IMG/VR virus record: IMGVR_UViG_3300027834_000012
Coordinates: 1 to 44,710 of that record
Reading direction: 5' to 3' (one strand)
DNA from: a virus
DNA length: 44,710 nt
Below the pieces are notes generated by a model. The model was not told the origin of the DNA. It did no database searches and was given only the letters and a program-made list of their open reading frames with translations. A program made the translations under genes and the position numbers. This document shows positions 23,057 through 30,742 of the stretch, one piece after another (position 1 is the stretch's first letter; the number at the start of each line of letters is the position of its first letter).

Positions 23057-24040
23057 ATGCCTGGTCCCTTTGATTCCGATATTTTTGAAATGGTGTCGCT
23101 GACCGCCGCCATTAACGAAGTTGATTACACCCCTAACCAGATCGGCTCCCTAGGCCTGTTTGAACCCGAAGGCGTCAGCACCACGAGTGTGCTGATTGAG
23201 AAAGATGGCGAAAATCTCGGGTTGGTAGAAAACAAACCGCGTGGAGCGCCTGGCCAAGTGATTGGTGGCGACAAGCGCAAGGGTATTACCTTCACAACGG
23301 CCCACTTGCCAACCACGGCGACCATTCTCGCGGATGAAGTACAGAACGTCCGTCAGTTCGCTAGCGAAGATCAAATGCAAGCCGTGCAAACCGTTGTGAA
23401 TCGTCGCTTGGCGAAGATGGCCCGCTTTATCGACATTACCCACGAGTACCACCGCATTGGTGCGATTCAGGGCAAGGTGCTGGATTCTGATGGTACTACC
23501 GCTATCTACGATCTATACCAGATTTTTGGTATTGAAGAAAAAACGGTAGGGATGGTGCTTGGTACCGCAGGCACGCCAATGCAAGAAAAGTGTCTCGACA
23601 TTCTTGAACACATCGAAACAGCGCTAGGCGGGCTTTCCTTCACTGGAGCGACGGCGATGTGCGGCAAGAGTTTCTGGCGCAAATTCATTAGCCATAGCAA
23701 AGTGAAAGAAGCCTACGAGCGCTGGCAGAATGGCGAACGCTTGCGAGCGGATCCACGTGATGCCTTTTATTTTGGCGGTATTTACTGGGAGCGCTACCGG
23801 GGTGGCGGTGCGGTCAAGATCCCAGACGATCAAGCACGCGTGGTGCCGCTAGGCGTGATGGATCTCTTCATTACCCGTTTTGCACCGGCGGATTATAACG
23901 ACACTGTCAACACAATGGGGCTGCCGTACTACGCATCAAGTGAAACGCTGCGTCACAACAAAGGCGTAGAGCTTGAGGCGCAGTCCAACCCGGCCCACCT
24001 CTGCACCCGGCCTCAGGCGTGCATCAAACTCACTGAGTAG
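23057..24040 (+). CDS. Major capsid protein, gpE family
   Basis: 327 residues. Lambda E-like throughout: DIFEMVSLTAAINEVDYTPN, LPTTATILADEVQNVRQF, RFIDITHEYHRIGAIQGKVL, and near the end NTMGLPYYASSETLRHNKGV. HK97-fold coat protein. AAAGAGAGAG precedes the start. Confidence 0.96.
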   Translation: MPGPFDSDIFEMVSLTAAINEVDYTPNQIGSLGLFEPEGVSTTSVLIEKDGENLGLVENKPRGAPGQVIGGDKRKGITFTTAHLPTTATILADEVQNVRQFASEDQMQAVQTVVNRRLAKMARFIDITHEYHRIGAIQGKVLDSDGTTAIYDLYQIFGIEEKTVGMVLGTAGTPMQEKCLDILEHIETALGGLSFTGATAMCGKSFWRKFISHSKVKEAYERWQNGERLRADPRDAFYFGGIYWERYRGGGAVKIPDDQARVVPLGVMDLFITRFAPADYNDTVNTMGLPYYASSETLRHNKGVELEAQSNPAHLCTRPQACIKLTE

Positions 24041-24046
24041 GACGCC

Positions 24047-24346
24047 ATGTTTGGTGACCACCTAAGCCGCCTCAATGAGGCGGTTGTCACTCACCTCTGT
24101 GACGGCCTTTGTTCTTACGTACCCTCCATCGGTGGGCCTCTACTAGATGTGCCTTATCAGCTTGATCTCAGCTATGAGGTCTACGACCAAGATCAAGTGG
24201 CCATGAAAGTAGCAACGGTACTGGTGCCGGTTGAGAGCGTTGCGGTCTCAAAGCGTGGCGATACGATCACGCTGCCCAACCGGACGTGGACGGTACAGCA
24301 AACTCTCGAGGACGATGGTGAATGGCGCCGCCTCTGGGTGTCGTAA
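24047..24346 (+). CDS. Putative head-tail joining protein (FII position)
   Basis: 99 residues, beta-rich (YQLDLSYEVYDQDQVAMKVA, DTITLPNRTWTVQQTL). It stands directly after the major capsid, where lambda FI/FII lie, and its size fits gpFII-like stoppers. No diagnostic motif is seen, so the call rests on position and fold appearance. Confidence 0.65.
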   Translation: MFGDHLSRLNEAVVTHLCDGLCSYVPSIGGPLLDVPYQLDLSYEVYDQDQVAMKVATVLVPVESVAVSKRGDTITLPNRTWTVQQTLEDDGEWRRLWVS

Positions 24347-24361
24347 CGCCAAGGGGGAAGC

Positions 24362-24964
24362 ATGCCCAACCTACAATTTGATGTGCGAGATCTGCAACAG
24401 CTAAAGCAGCAGTTCGACCCCAAAGACGTAGAAAAGGCGCTGAGCTGGTCGGTGAATGCTACGGCCAAAAAAGCCGCCACGCTGCTCAGCAAAGAAACCC
24501 GCCAGCGTTACGACATAAGCGCGGGCGATATACGTAAGCGCCTGACCATTCAGCGTATCGACCGTGATGCGGGTAGAGCGGTGCTGTATACCGGCCGGCG
24601 CTTGCCGCTGGTGCAGTTTAAGCCTCGTGAGCGCTGGGTGTCGGTGAGTTCTAATCGTCGCGTTCAAAGCGGGCCACGCAAGGGCAGTATGGCGCGCCGC
24701 CGTGGCGTTACCGTTCGGGTGCGTAAAGACAAGGGCCGCCAGATAGTGAAGGGTGGTTGGCTGGCGAAGAGCCAGATATTCCGCCGTGAAGATCGCAGCG
24801 ACAATCAGAGCGCCCCGGTGATGCGCTTTGGCCCTTCGGTACCGGAAATGGTGGGCAATCCCCAGGTGATCGAAGCGGCTCAAGACATGGTGCGGCAAGA
24901 CTTGCCACAGCAGTTTAACGACCGCTTGAACTACATCCTCAACAAAAAGGCAGGCTTGTTATGA
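24362..24964 (+). CDS. Minor tail protein Z-like
   Basis: 200 residues. The pattern KALSWSVNATAKKAATLLSK, RQRYDISAGDIRKRLTIQRI and the ending FNDRLNYILNKKAG match prophage minor tail Z proteins. Basic. It takes part in tail completion and tail-head joining. Confidence 0.85.
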   Translation: MPNLQFDVRDLQQLKQQFDPKDVEKALSWSVNATAKKAATLLSKETRQRYDISAGDIRKRLTIQRIDRDAGRAVLYTGRRLPLVQFKPRERWVSVSSNRRVQSGPRKGSMARRRGVTVRVRKDKGRQIVKGGWLAKSQIFRREDRSDNQSAPVMRFGPSVPEMVGNPQVIEAAQDMVRQDLPQQFNDRLNYILNKKAGLL

Positions 24965-25359
24965 ATGACCCGGACATCATTGACGACCTGTTGGCACTGC
25001 TGCAGGAAAAATGCCCGGGCATGGCGACGATAGACAATGCGCCTTTTGCCGAGCCTATCGATAACTTCGACCTACAAACGCCCGCCGCGCTCGCCTACTT
25101 TGCCGAAGACACCGCCAAAGGCGATGCCGAAACCACCCGACCCGTGCAAGCGGTGCGGCTAACGTATGGCATTTGGCTGGTGTGCAAGCGGGCCGAGTTT
25201 AAAGCCCAGCGTCAAGCGCTGAGAGAAGCACTTATGGGGCATGGCTTTAGTGAGATGCACAACCCCATGCAGTACCGCGGTGGGCAAACTACCGACATAC
25301 GTGGCGAGCTGATTTGGTGGCGGGAGTTCTGGATCACTGACACCTGGCTGCGTAACTAG
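24961..25359 (+). CDS. Tail terminator/completion protein (gpU position)
   Basis: 132 residues, coupled to the Z gene by ATGA. It lies before the tail tube gene, as lambda U does, and shows an alternating alpha/beta arrangement (VRLTYGIWLVCKRAEFKAQR, GELIWWREFWITDTWLR). A hexameric terminator that stops tube growth is the likely role, from position. Confidence 0.72.
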   Translation: MNDPDIIDDLLALLQEKCPGMATIDNAPFAEPIDNFDLQTPAALAYFAEDTAKGDAETTRPVQAVRLTYGIWLVCKRAEFKAQRQALREALMGHGFSEMHNPMQYRGGQTTDIRGELIWWREFWITDTWLRN

Positions 25360-25381
25360 CCCTAACCAACCACCACCCCAC

Positions 25382-25407
25382 AAACCCCGCCGCGTGCGGG
25401 TTTTTTT
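25382..25407 (+). terminator. Intrinsic-type terminator before the tail-tube genes
   Basis: AACCCCGC...GCGGGTT followed by seven T and then ATGCCTGG. The same T-run plus ATGCCYGG ending recurs at the cargo terminators around 29175 and 30663. Confidence 0.55.
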
Positions 25408-25426
25408 ATGCCTGGAGGAAACCCCC

Positions 25427-25621
25427 ATGCCGAATGCAGGAGGCCGTTACGTGATCCGTGACGGCAAGCGCGAGCTAGTGCACCGCACCCAGCCCACGCC
25501 AACAAAGAAGCCCGCGAAAGCGGCCGAATCGAAACCCGCCGCGGCCCTGGTAAAAACCGACACCGCAGCAACCAAGCCCGTCAAGGCGGCGGCCAAGCAA
25601 GAGGTAACCGGCAATGAGTGA
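25427..25621 (+). CDS. Small Lys/Ala/Pro-rich tail-region protein
   Basis: 64 residues from the ATG behind a perfect GGAGGA site. MPNAGGRYVIRDGKRELVHR then a repetitive tail (KPAKAAESKPAAA, KPVKAAAKQ). Such small basic proteins commonly precede the tail tube gene in related phages by recall; role unknown. Overlaps the next gene by 8 bases. Confidence 0.68.
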   Translation: MPNAGGRYVIRDGKRELVHRTQPTPTKKPAKAAESKPAAALVKTDTAATKPVKAAAKQEVTGNE

Positions 25622-26570
25622 AGGCAAACTATGGCGCCGCCTAATTGTCGCGGTAGTAGTGGAAGCAGAGTACGGCGTAACGCCTACTGATCTCTCCACC
25701 GCCACGCTGATTGAGGTGGTAACCCGTGAGGCAGCGGGCTTCTATGAAGGCGATACCGCCGAGCGTGAACGCGTTCGCCAAGGCTTTGGTGCGTTTGAGC
25801 AAACCAATACTGCGCCGTACACCTCACGCCAGATCCGCGTACCGTATGCAGGCTCGGGCACCAAAGGCGTGCCTCCCTCATTTAGCCTGCTGCTACGTTG
25901 CTGCGCGATGAGCGAAACCATCGACGAAACCGTGGGCGAAGAGAAAGTAATCTATGACCCGGTATCCACCGGCATGGAGTCGGTATCACTGCTGTGGTGG
26001 TCAGACGGTGAGCTGCAAGTAATGCCCGGTGTGCGTGGCACCTGGACACGTTCCAGCGATGTGAAGGCCTTCCCCTACATCCAGTTCAATGTAATGGGGC
26101 TGTATCAACGGCCAACCACCGCCCCGGCAACCACGGGCACGCTCGCGCCACAAGCCAAAGAAGTGCCAGTCAACAAGATGAACAGCTCGTTCCAGATGGA
26201 CAGCTTCATGGCGCGCATGCAGTCGTGTTCGTTTGATATTGGCAATACGGTCGTGCATCGACACTTGGTCGGCTACGAAGGCATTCACGTGACGGATCGC
26301 CGTGCCAGTGGCCAGCTCAACATCGAAGCGCCGCGGATCGATGACTACGACATTTTCCCGAAGATCGAATCTCACGAGATTATCGAGCTTTCGGAGATCT
26401 CATTCGTACACGGCACCGAAGAGGGCAACATCGTCGAAATGACCTTCCCGCGGGCGCAGTTGTCCGCCCCGCAGGAAAGCGACTCCGACGGCATTACCCA
26501 TTACCAAATGGATATGCGCCTGCTGCCCAACGGGAATGATGACGGCGATTTCTCGCTGATCTTCCGCTAA
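25614..26570 (+). CDS. Major tail tube protein
   Basis: 318 residues. It lies just upstream of the tail chaperones, is beta-rich (ESVSLLWWSDGELQVMPGVR, QMDSFMARMQSCSFDIGN, EIIELSEISFVHGTEEGN), and has the length of the larger siphovirus tube proteins. It polymerises around the tape measure. Family identification is by pattern and context. Confidence 0.82.
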   Translation: MSEGKLWRRLIVAVVVEAEYGVTPTDLSTATLIEVVTREAAGFYEGDTAERERVRQGFGAFEQTNTAPYTSRQIRVPYAGSGTKGVPPSFSLLLRCCAMSETIDETVGEEKVIYDPVSTGMESVSLLWWSDGELQVMPGVRGTWTRSSDVKAFPYIQFNVMGLYQRPTTAPATTGTLAPQAKEVPVNKMNSSFQMDSFMARMQSCSFDIGNTVVHRHLVGYEGIHVTDRRASGQLNIEAPRIDDYDIFPKIESHEIIELSEISFVHGTEEGNIVEMTFPRAQLSAPQESDSDGITHYQMDMRLLPNGNDDGDFSLIFR

Positions 26571-26644
26571 TCACTTAACCAGCCACAACATCACGCCGCC
26601 CACAGGGCGGCGTGCTTATTTGCGACACTCAAAAGGAAAGCACC

Positions 26645-26986
26645 ATGTCTCTTATTCTAAAGAAAATCGAAACCACCACTGTCGACGTACCCGTGCAAGT
26701 GCCGGGCGAAAAGAAGACAGCTACCATTCAAGCGGAATGGAAGCTTCATAAATGGGATGACTACCGAGCCATTGTGGATGCCCAGCAAGCAGGTAAGAAA
26801 AAAGACGAAGACTTACTGGAAGACCTGGTGAACGTCAGCGGTATCAAAGGCGAAGACAAAAAGGACTTGCCGTTTGATAAAGGCTTGGTTGAGCAACTAA
26901 TGCAAGAAACCTACATCCGCCGCCCATTGATCATGAGCTGGTTCGCCGCCCAAGAAGGCCGTAGCCAGGCCGCCGCAAAAAACTAA
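26645..26986 (+). CDS. Tail assembly chaperone G-like
   Basis: 113 residues beginning MSLILKKIETTTVDVPVQVP with AAAAGGAAAG upstream. It ends in a slippery run GCA AAA AAC just before TAA. Like lambda gpG it should coat the tape measure during tail assembly. A fraction of ribosomes shift -1 at 26977-26983 to make the longer GT form. Confidence 0.9.
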   Translation: MSLILKKIETTTVDVPVQVPGEKKTATIQAEWKLHKWDDYRAIVDAQQAGKKKDEDLLEDLVNVSGIKGEDKKDLPFDKGLVEQLMQETYIRRPLIMSWFAAQEGRSQAAAKN

Positions 26987-27013
26987 GCGGCGCTGGCCAG
27001 TGGTGGGCCAGCG
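26977..27013 (+). promoter_or_regulatory. Programmed -1 frameshift signal
   Basis: Slippery heptamer A AAA AAC (26977-26983) in the zero frame, directly before the TAA stop, followed after a 7-base spacer by a perfect 8-bp hairpin CGCTGGCC (26991-26998) / GGCCAGCG (27006-27013) with a 7-base loop. This is a textbook -1 frameshift element. Confidence 0.9.
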
Positions 27014-27477
27014 GCCCAGCCCCCAGCGACCAGCGCAAACAGGATGCGGAATGCTGGGGGTTAGAAGAGTTCGAGGCCAACGAAGCCCCCAAGCACTACG
27101 AGGTGTGGGAAGAACACTGGCCAGCGCTGGAACTGTTTCTCGCCATGCGCACCCAGTGGCGCACGGCCATAGGCATGTCGGGCGGGCAACGCCTGGGGAT
27201 CGACTACACCTCGCTCTATGGCCACCCCAAATTTGCCCGCTTGGATTATGACGAGCAAGACAAGCTGCTAGGCCAGATCCAGCACATCGAAGCGGGCGCG
27301 CTCGCTGCGATGAACGAACAAAGCCACCTAGCCGAGCAGGAAGCCGAGCAGCAAGCGCAGGTAACGGAGAGCATCCAGTACCGCAATAGGCAGCAATACC
27401 TAGTGCGTGTAAAGGAGATCATGAATCACATGGGCCTAACGCCAGAAATAGAACCCGATGCGGGGTTTGTGGCGTAG
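26983..27477 (+). CDS. T extension of the GT tail chaperone (by -1 frameshift)
   Basis: Reading in the -1 frame from C26983 gives 164 codons without stop: LSGAGQWWASGPAPSDQ, then CWGLEEFEANEAPKHYEVWE and a helical C-terminus. It has no good independent start (the GTG at 27103 is internal), so it is made as a G-T fusion of about 277 residues. gpT domains bridge the tape measure-G complex to the tube protein. Confidence 0.88.
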   Translation, partial: LSGAGQWWASGPAPSDQRKQDAECWGLEEFEANEAPKHYEVWEEHWPALELFLAMRTQWRTAIGMSGGQRLGIDYTSLYGHPKFARLDYDEQDKLLGQIQHIEAGALAAMNEQSHLAEQEAEQQAQVTESIQYRNRQQYLVRVKEIMNHMGLTPEIEPDAGFVA

Positions 27478-27785
27478 GGGTGGAGCAAGAGAATAATGGA
27501 ACACTTAGCCGATGTGGTATGAAAATAAAGCAGATAATGGGCTGGCACTCTTAGCAGAGCGTGGGTGTAAGCAGGTTTCTTAAGAGAAGCAGGCTCGTGC
27601 TGATCTCAGCTTGAGGGGGCACGTTACCAGTCATTGCCTATGCGGCTAAGATGTAAAAAACGAACCCCCGCCGAGGGGCAACTCGGCGGGGGTTCTGATC
27701 AATTCCCCATGAATGAGCATGGAGACGATGTATGGATAATTATAGGCGTAGTGGCGCGAAAACGCGACTGCGTGTAGGAGGTAAT
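27478..27785. other. Mostly non-coding start of the cargo region
   Basis: No convincing gene between the GT stop and the small membrane-peptide gene except a possible N-terminal extension of the latter from 27732. The stretch contains the strong hairpin at 27655-27695. No clear plus-strand promoter is visible. Confidence 0.5.
27655..27695 (-). terminator. Very strong hairpin with minus-strand T-run
   Basis: GAACCCCCGCCGAG (27662-27675) and CTCGGCGGGGGTTC (27682-27695) form a perfect 14-bp stem. The T-run exists only on the minus strand (AAAAAA at 27655-27660), so it would end transcription coming from the right on that strand. Confidence 0.6.
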
Positions 27786-27899
27786 ATGTCAGAGAAAGGA
27801 GCTGATCGCGCGGGGCTGCTCTTATCTGTAGCTGCCAATATCGCCGCATTATTGATAGGGACAGCTGCCTTAATCGGTGCCCTGGGTTGGGCTATTTGA
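27786..27899 (+). CDS. 37-residue single-TM peptide
   Basis: Starts behind a near-perfect AGGAGG. MSEKGADRAGLLLSVAANIA then a hydrophobic helix through ALLIGTAALIGALGWAI gives a one-TM peptide with a short charged N-terminus. An in-frame ATG at 27732 (GGAG upstream) would add 18 residues (MDNYRRSGAKTRLRVGGN). Such peptides can be superinfection-exclusion or type I toxin-like, but nothing here decides that. Confidence 0.6.
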   Translation: MSEKGADRAGLLLSVAANIAALLIGTAALIGALGWAI

Positions 27900-28117
27900 A
27901 AATGTTGGAGACGTTAAGCAAGCATCATTTCGCAAAGTTAAAATTGGTAGTATGCACGACCGCTGCTATGGTAAATGTAATCATAATGAATGTGCACTCA
28001 GTGTAATTTGGTGTAGGATGACATTCCTGAAGGAGAAAACTCCTGAGCTATCACTTCATATTTTTACTTAAATTACTGATATTAATAGGAATATTACCTC
28101 TTTGAGAGGGCCGAGAA

Positions 28118-28654
28118 ATGAAAACGATCCAGAAAACTAGTATTGGTTTTGCTATTAGCATGCTTACTAGCCTAGCTAGCGGAGTTGGATCCGCTTCTAC
28201 AACAGCAACTGATCTCAATACCTCGAGAACAGCTGTTGTGCATCAGTGTTCTTCTGCTGCGAAAACAAGGCGCATCTCTGAGTTTTGTGTGTCAGTAAGA
28301 CGTAGTGCTCACAAGGCTCATAGGCTAGCTCAGCTTTTCGAAGCAGATGCATATCGGTTATCTCAGCTGGAAGGTGATGTAATCGTTGATAGCGAACCAT
28401 ACACCGGCATGGTTGATTCTTTGCGTGATGTAGAAGATCAGATCAAAGAAATTTTACAAAATGTAGATGATGACTTTGCTAAAGAAGCTGGTCTGAAAGA
28501 ATTGCGCAGAAACTTAGCACTAGCCCGTTCAAATGCAGTTACTGCTGAGCGCATGGCTTGGCAGACATCAGCGTCACCCGAAATTTCAGAGGGTGCTACC
28601 CCTGGGGAAGCTTTTGCTGTAGCAGCTGAGTACATGACAAATAGAATTGGTTAA
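28118..28654 (+). CDS. Secreted hypothetical protein upstream of YafO-like toxin
   Basis: 178 residues. N-terminal signal peptide (MKTIQKTSIGFAISMLTSLA, cleavage near GSAS|TT at 27-28), then a helical mature domain with two cysteines (Cys44, Cys57) and EDQIKEILQNVDDDFAKEAG. The coding sequence is AT-richer than the tail genes. It ends 11 bases before the YafO-family gene, so the two are likely co-transcribed. It does not resemble YafN antitoxins. Function unknown. Confidence 0.68.
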   Translation: MKTIQKTSIGFAISMLTSLASGVGSASTTATDLNTSRTAVVHQCSSAAKTRRISEFCVSVRRSAHKAHRLAQLFEADAYRLSQLEGDVIVDSEPYTGMVDSLRDVEDQIKEILQNVDDDFAKEAGLKELRRNLALARSNAVTAERMAWQTSASPEISEGATPGEAFAVAAEYMTNRIG

Positions 28655-28665
28655 GCAGGTGGTTA

Positions 28666-29130
28666 ATGAGGTCCAGGAAAAAAGCACCGTTGGATGTTTC
28701 GTTTCATCCAGATACAGCATATTTGTTTGAGAATTTTTCCAAAGATTTTCCTGGCCTAATGGCAAACCTTGAGTCCGATTTTACTGAGTACATGCATTAT
28801 TTTCTTGGTGATTCAGAGACTATCCCCGCTAGGTTTGGGAAAGATTCCCCATATACTAAGCCGGGTATCATTGCATCAGCTGGATTAATGCATATTCACA
28901 TTTGCGTGCCACCACGTGTAGGGTTCTCCTCAAAGCGGCTTGACAAGCGAGTGTGCTTGGTAAGCGAGCCTGAAAGAGACGCAGCTCTTGTATACACCCA
29001 GCATCTATATGATGAAGAAAGATACTGTATTTTAGCACTTCTATATCCATACGCTCATAAACTAGCAGATGAAAAAGGCAGTTTAATTCAATATTTAGCG
29101 AACCTTTCACGCCAATTTAGGGAAAGCTAG
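28666..29130 (+). CDS. YafO-family toxin-like protein
   Basis: 154 residues. The C-terminal two thirds follow E. coli YafO in order: DFTEYMHYFLGDSETIPARF (YafO DFISYKRDGVLPDIF), FGKDSPY, GLMHIHIC (RVAHIHL), ERDAALVYTQHLYDEERYCI (EAHLVYCQGAFDEQAWLLI) and PYAHKLADEKG (PEPHKLARDNN), ending SRQFRES. YafO is a ribosome-dependent mRNA interferase. A good AGGTGG site lies upstream. Its partner antitoxin is not evident: the upstream gene encodes a secreted protein. About 30 extra N-terminal residues (KKAPLDVSFHPDTAYLFENF) distinguish it. Confidence 0.8.
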   Translation: MRSRKKAPLDVSFHPDTAYLFENFSKDFPGLMANLESDFTEYMHYFLGDSETIPARFGKDSPYTKPGIIASAGLMHIHICVPPRVGFSSKRLDKRVCLVSEPERDAALVYTQHLYDEERYCILALLYPYAHKLADEKGSLIQYLANLSRQFRES

Positions 29131-29149
29131 ATTAGTTGGATTTACTATT

Positions 29150-29175
29150 AAAACCCCGCCCCAGCGGGGTTTTTT
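29150..29175 (+). terminator. Terminator of the secreted protein/YafO cassette
   Basis: AAAACCCCGC, loop CCCA, GCGGGGTTTT plus T-run. Confidence 0.85.
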
Positions 29176-29276
29176 ATGCCCGGTCACTAAACCCTGTAAT
29201 TCCAAACAGGCCAACCGACCCCCTTTAGAAGCAACCGCAACGCCACCATAATGAACAGTCAGCTTGACGGCTGCGC
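29152..29276 (+). repeat. Terminator-promoter repeat, copy A
   Basis: About 125 bases closely matching copy B at 30641-30766 (offset about 1490); 48 bases are identical (29192-29239). It includes the terminator, an inverted repeat CCTGT...ACAGG (29193-29210) and a promoter-like pair TTTAGA (29224) / CATAAT (29247) with 17-base spacing. Confidence 0.85.
29224..29252 (+). promoter_or_regulatory. Promoter-like pair in repeat copy A
   Basis: TTTAGA, 17 bases, CATAAT. Both boxes and the spacing are conserved in copy B. Points into the TPR/HEPN cassette. Confidence 0.45.
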
Positions 29277-29483
29277 AAGCGGCAAACAGAAATGGGCGTT
29301 CACAGGCATGTTGGTGCTATCAAGCTGTTTTATTAAGAGCAGTACTTGCCTGCTGGTTATGGGGATGGGGCGTTTGTGGCTTAGAAAAAATGGGAGGTGT
29401 AGCTATTCAAGCCTTTTAATTTTGACGCGGCTTAGCAGATAGACGAACATAAGCAAAACTCATCAAGGCACGTTTCATCACTC

Positions 29484-30287
29484 ATGCCAAAGCCAGTCAC
29501 TGTCGCACATGCTGTTCAAGACGCTTTTCAGCTGTCGGGATGGCTTGAAGATAATCGCCCTGAGATCACAGATTTTCAGATTCGGCGGCTAAAGCGCATG
29601 CTGTTCGACAAGCAGGACAACCGCTTTCTGTCATTAATTAGGTCGGCTCTGGTAGCAGAGATTGAGCGTGATTTTCCTGCGTTTGACGAAGCGTTAAGCA
29701 CCTTAAAAGACCAAGTTGACACGCCGCTACTCTTGAACCTTTCCTCGATAGCATTATTCGCCAATAACCCGGTGCTTGCACGAGACCTTTCCAAGCGTGC
29801 CATGGCAATAAATCCAGGAAGCGAGAAAGTGCTCAACTTTGTTGTTCAAGCGCTTTGGTTCTCGGGTGATGTTAAAGCGGTAGCAGATCTACGAAATAGA
29901 ATTGAAAACTTGGGTGGGGAAATGGAATCAATTACTGACGACGCTGAAGTTTCAGCAATCCTCGCCGAAGCGAATATATCGGTCGAGCACTACACCCAAT
30001 ACGTTGACAATATTCATGGCGTCATACGCCAGCATTTGGCGCACCAACGCAACGTGAGGCTTGAACTGCTCATCGACACAGCTGAGCACGAGGATGGCTC
30101 CAAAAACATTGTCTTTGAAGTAATGACCGATGAAGACGAAGAACGTCTGGATAAACTTGATGACATGATGCTTGAAATGTCTATCGACGATGACAAGATG
30201 AATCCAGACCTTCGGCGTGTTATGACGTGCTTAGTCAGGGATATACGTCAGTTCCCGGCAACTCATGACCCGATTGAGGCTTTTTGA
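29484..30287 (+). CDS. TPR-like helical protein of a two-gene cassette
   Basis: 267 residues, all helical in appearance. The region about 70-140 (TPLLLNLSSIALFANNPVLA, RDLSKRAMAINPGSEKVLNF, VVQALWFSGDVKAVADLRNR) reads as two to three tetratricopeptide-like units. The C-terminus is acidic (MTDEDEERLDKLDDMMLEMS). It lacks a strong ribosome site. It ends 1 base before the HEPN gene start, so the two form an operon. It could be a sensor or antitoxin-like regulator of the HEPN partner; this is inference. Confidence 0.65.
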   Translation: MPKPVTVAHAVQDAFQLSGWLEDNRPEITDFQIRRLKRMLFDKQDNRFLSLIRSALVAEIERDFPAFDEALSTLKDQVDTPLLLNLSSIALFANNPVLARDLSKRAMAINPGSEKVLNFVVQALWFSGDVKAVADLRNRIENLGGEMESITDDAEVSAILAEANISVEHYTQYVDNIHGVIRQHLAHQRNVRLELLIDTAEHEDGSKNIVFEVMTDEDEERLDKLDDMMLEMSIDDDKMNPDLRRVMTCLVRDIRQFPATHDPIEAF

Positions 30288-30288
30288 T

Positions 30289-30642
30289 ATGCCTCATCGG
30301 TTAATTGAAATTGCTTCCTACATCAGCGATATGACTGTAACGCCTGCGGATGAGATATACCCACACCAACTTAGAAGCATGATTAACCGCGCTTATTATG
30401 CTGCTCACCTTACGGCAAAGCAGGCATGTGATGACCATGGCTTGGTCGGTATAGGCAAATCACATGAGCGGGTAGTAGATGCGCTCGGGAAAAAGTGGAA
30501 GCCTGAAAGTAAGAAGCTTGATCAGCTAAGGGTTCTGCGCAACGATGCAGACTACAAGTGGGATAGGCCTATTACGTGGCAGGATGCTAGAAAGTCACTC
30601 AAGAAAAGCCGAGAAATTATAGAAGTGCTCCATAACCACTAA
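30289..30642 (+). CDS. HEPN-domain protein
   Basis: 117 residues from the ATG at 30289 (GAGG 9 bases upstream; an earlier ATG at 30265 overlaps the neighbour). The HEPN pattern is visible: RSMINRAYYAAHLTAKQACD (helix with YYAAxH), SHERVVDALG, LDQLRVLRNDADYKWDRPIT with the R-N-x-A-D-Y motif, and a last helix ARKSLKKSREIIEVL. Many HEPN proteins are RNases in toxin-antitoxin or abortive-infection systems. The canonical RxxxxH is replaced here by RNDADY, so catalytic activity is uncertain. Confidence 0.75.
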   Translation: MPHRLIEIASYISDMTVTPADEIYPHQLRSMINRAYYAAHLTAKQACDDHGLVGIGKSHERVVDALGKKWKPESKKLDQLRVLRNDADYKWDRPITWQDARKSLKKSREIIEVLHNH

Positions 30643-30663
30643 CCCCGCCCAAGCGGGGTTTTT
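30641..30663 (+). terminator. Terminator of the TPR/HEPN cassette
   Basis: AACCCCGC, loop CCAA, GCGGGGTT plus T-run; first part of repeat copy B. Confidence 0.85.
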
Positions 30664-30713
30664 AATGCCTGGCCGACAAACCCCTGTAATTCCAAACAGG
30701 CCAACCGACCCCC

Positions 30714-30742
30714 TTTAGAAGCAACCGCAGCGCCACCATAAT
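30714..30742 (+). promoter_or_regulatory. Promoter-like pair in repeat copy B
   Basis: TTTAGA, 17 bases, CATAAT; points to the C4-like RNA and antirepressor. Confidence 0.45.

Larger units (their letters stand above)
29131..29483 (+). other. Non-coding spacer with terminator, promoter and repeat
   Basis: About 350 bases without a convincing gene. It holds the terminator at 29150-29175, repeat copy A (29152-29276) and a promoter-like pair. From 29277 to 29483 I see only a weak TTGACG box at 29422. Confidence 0.6.

Noticed and set aside
24708-24908. Minus-strand frame inside the minor tail Z gene
   Set aside because: Pro/Ser-rich shadow of the tail gene with no start signals.
27646-27849. Minus-strand frame of 67 codons across the strong hairpin
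   Set aside because: Runs through the terminator-like stem and is the reverse of the membrane-peptide gene; no ribosome site.
29251-29442. Short frame of 63 codons in the spacer before the TPR-like gene
   Set aside because: Starts within the terminator-promoter repeat, has no ribosome site and an irregular Cys/Ser-rich sequence.
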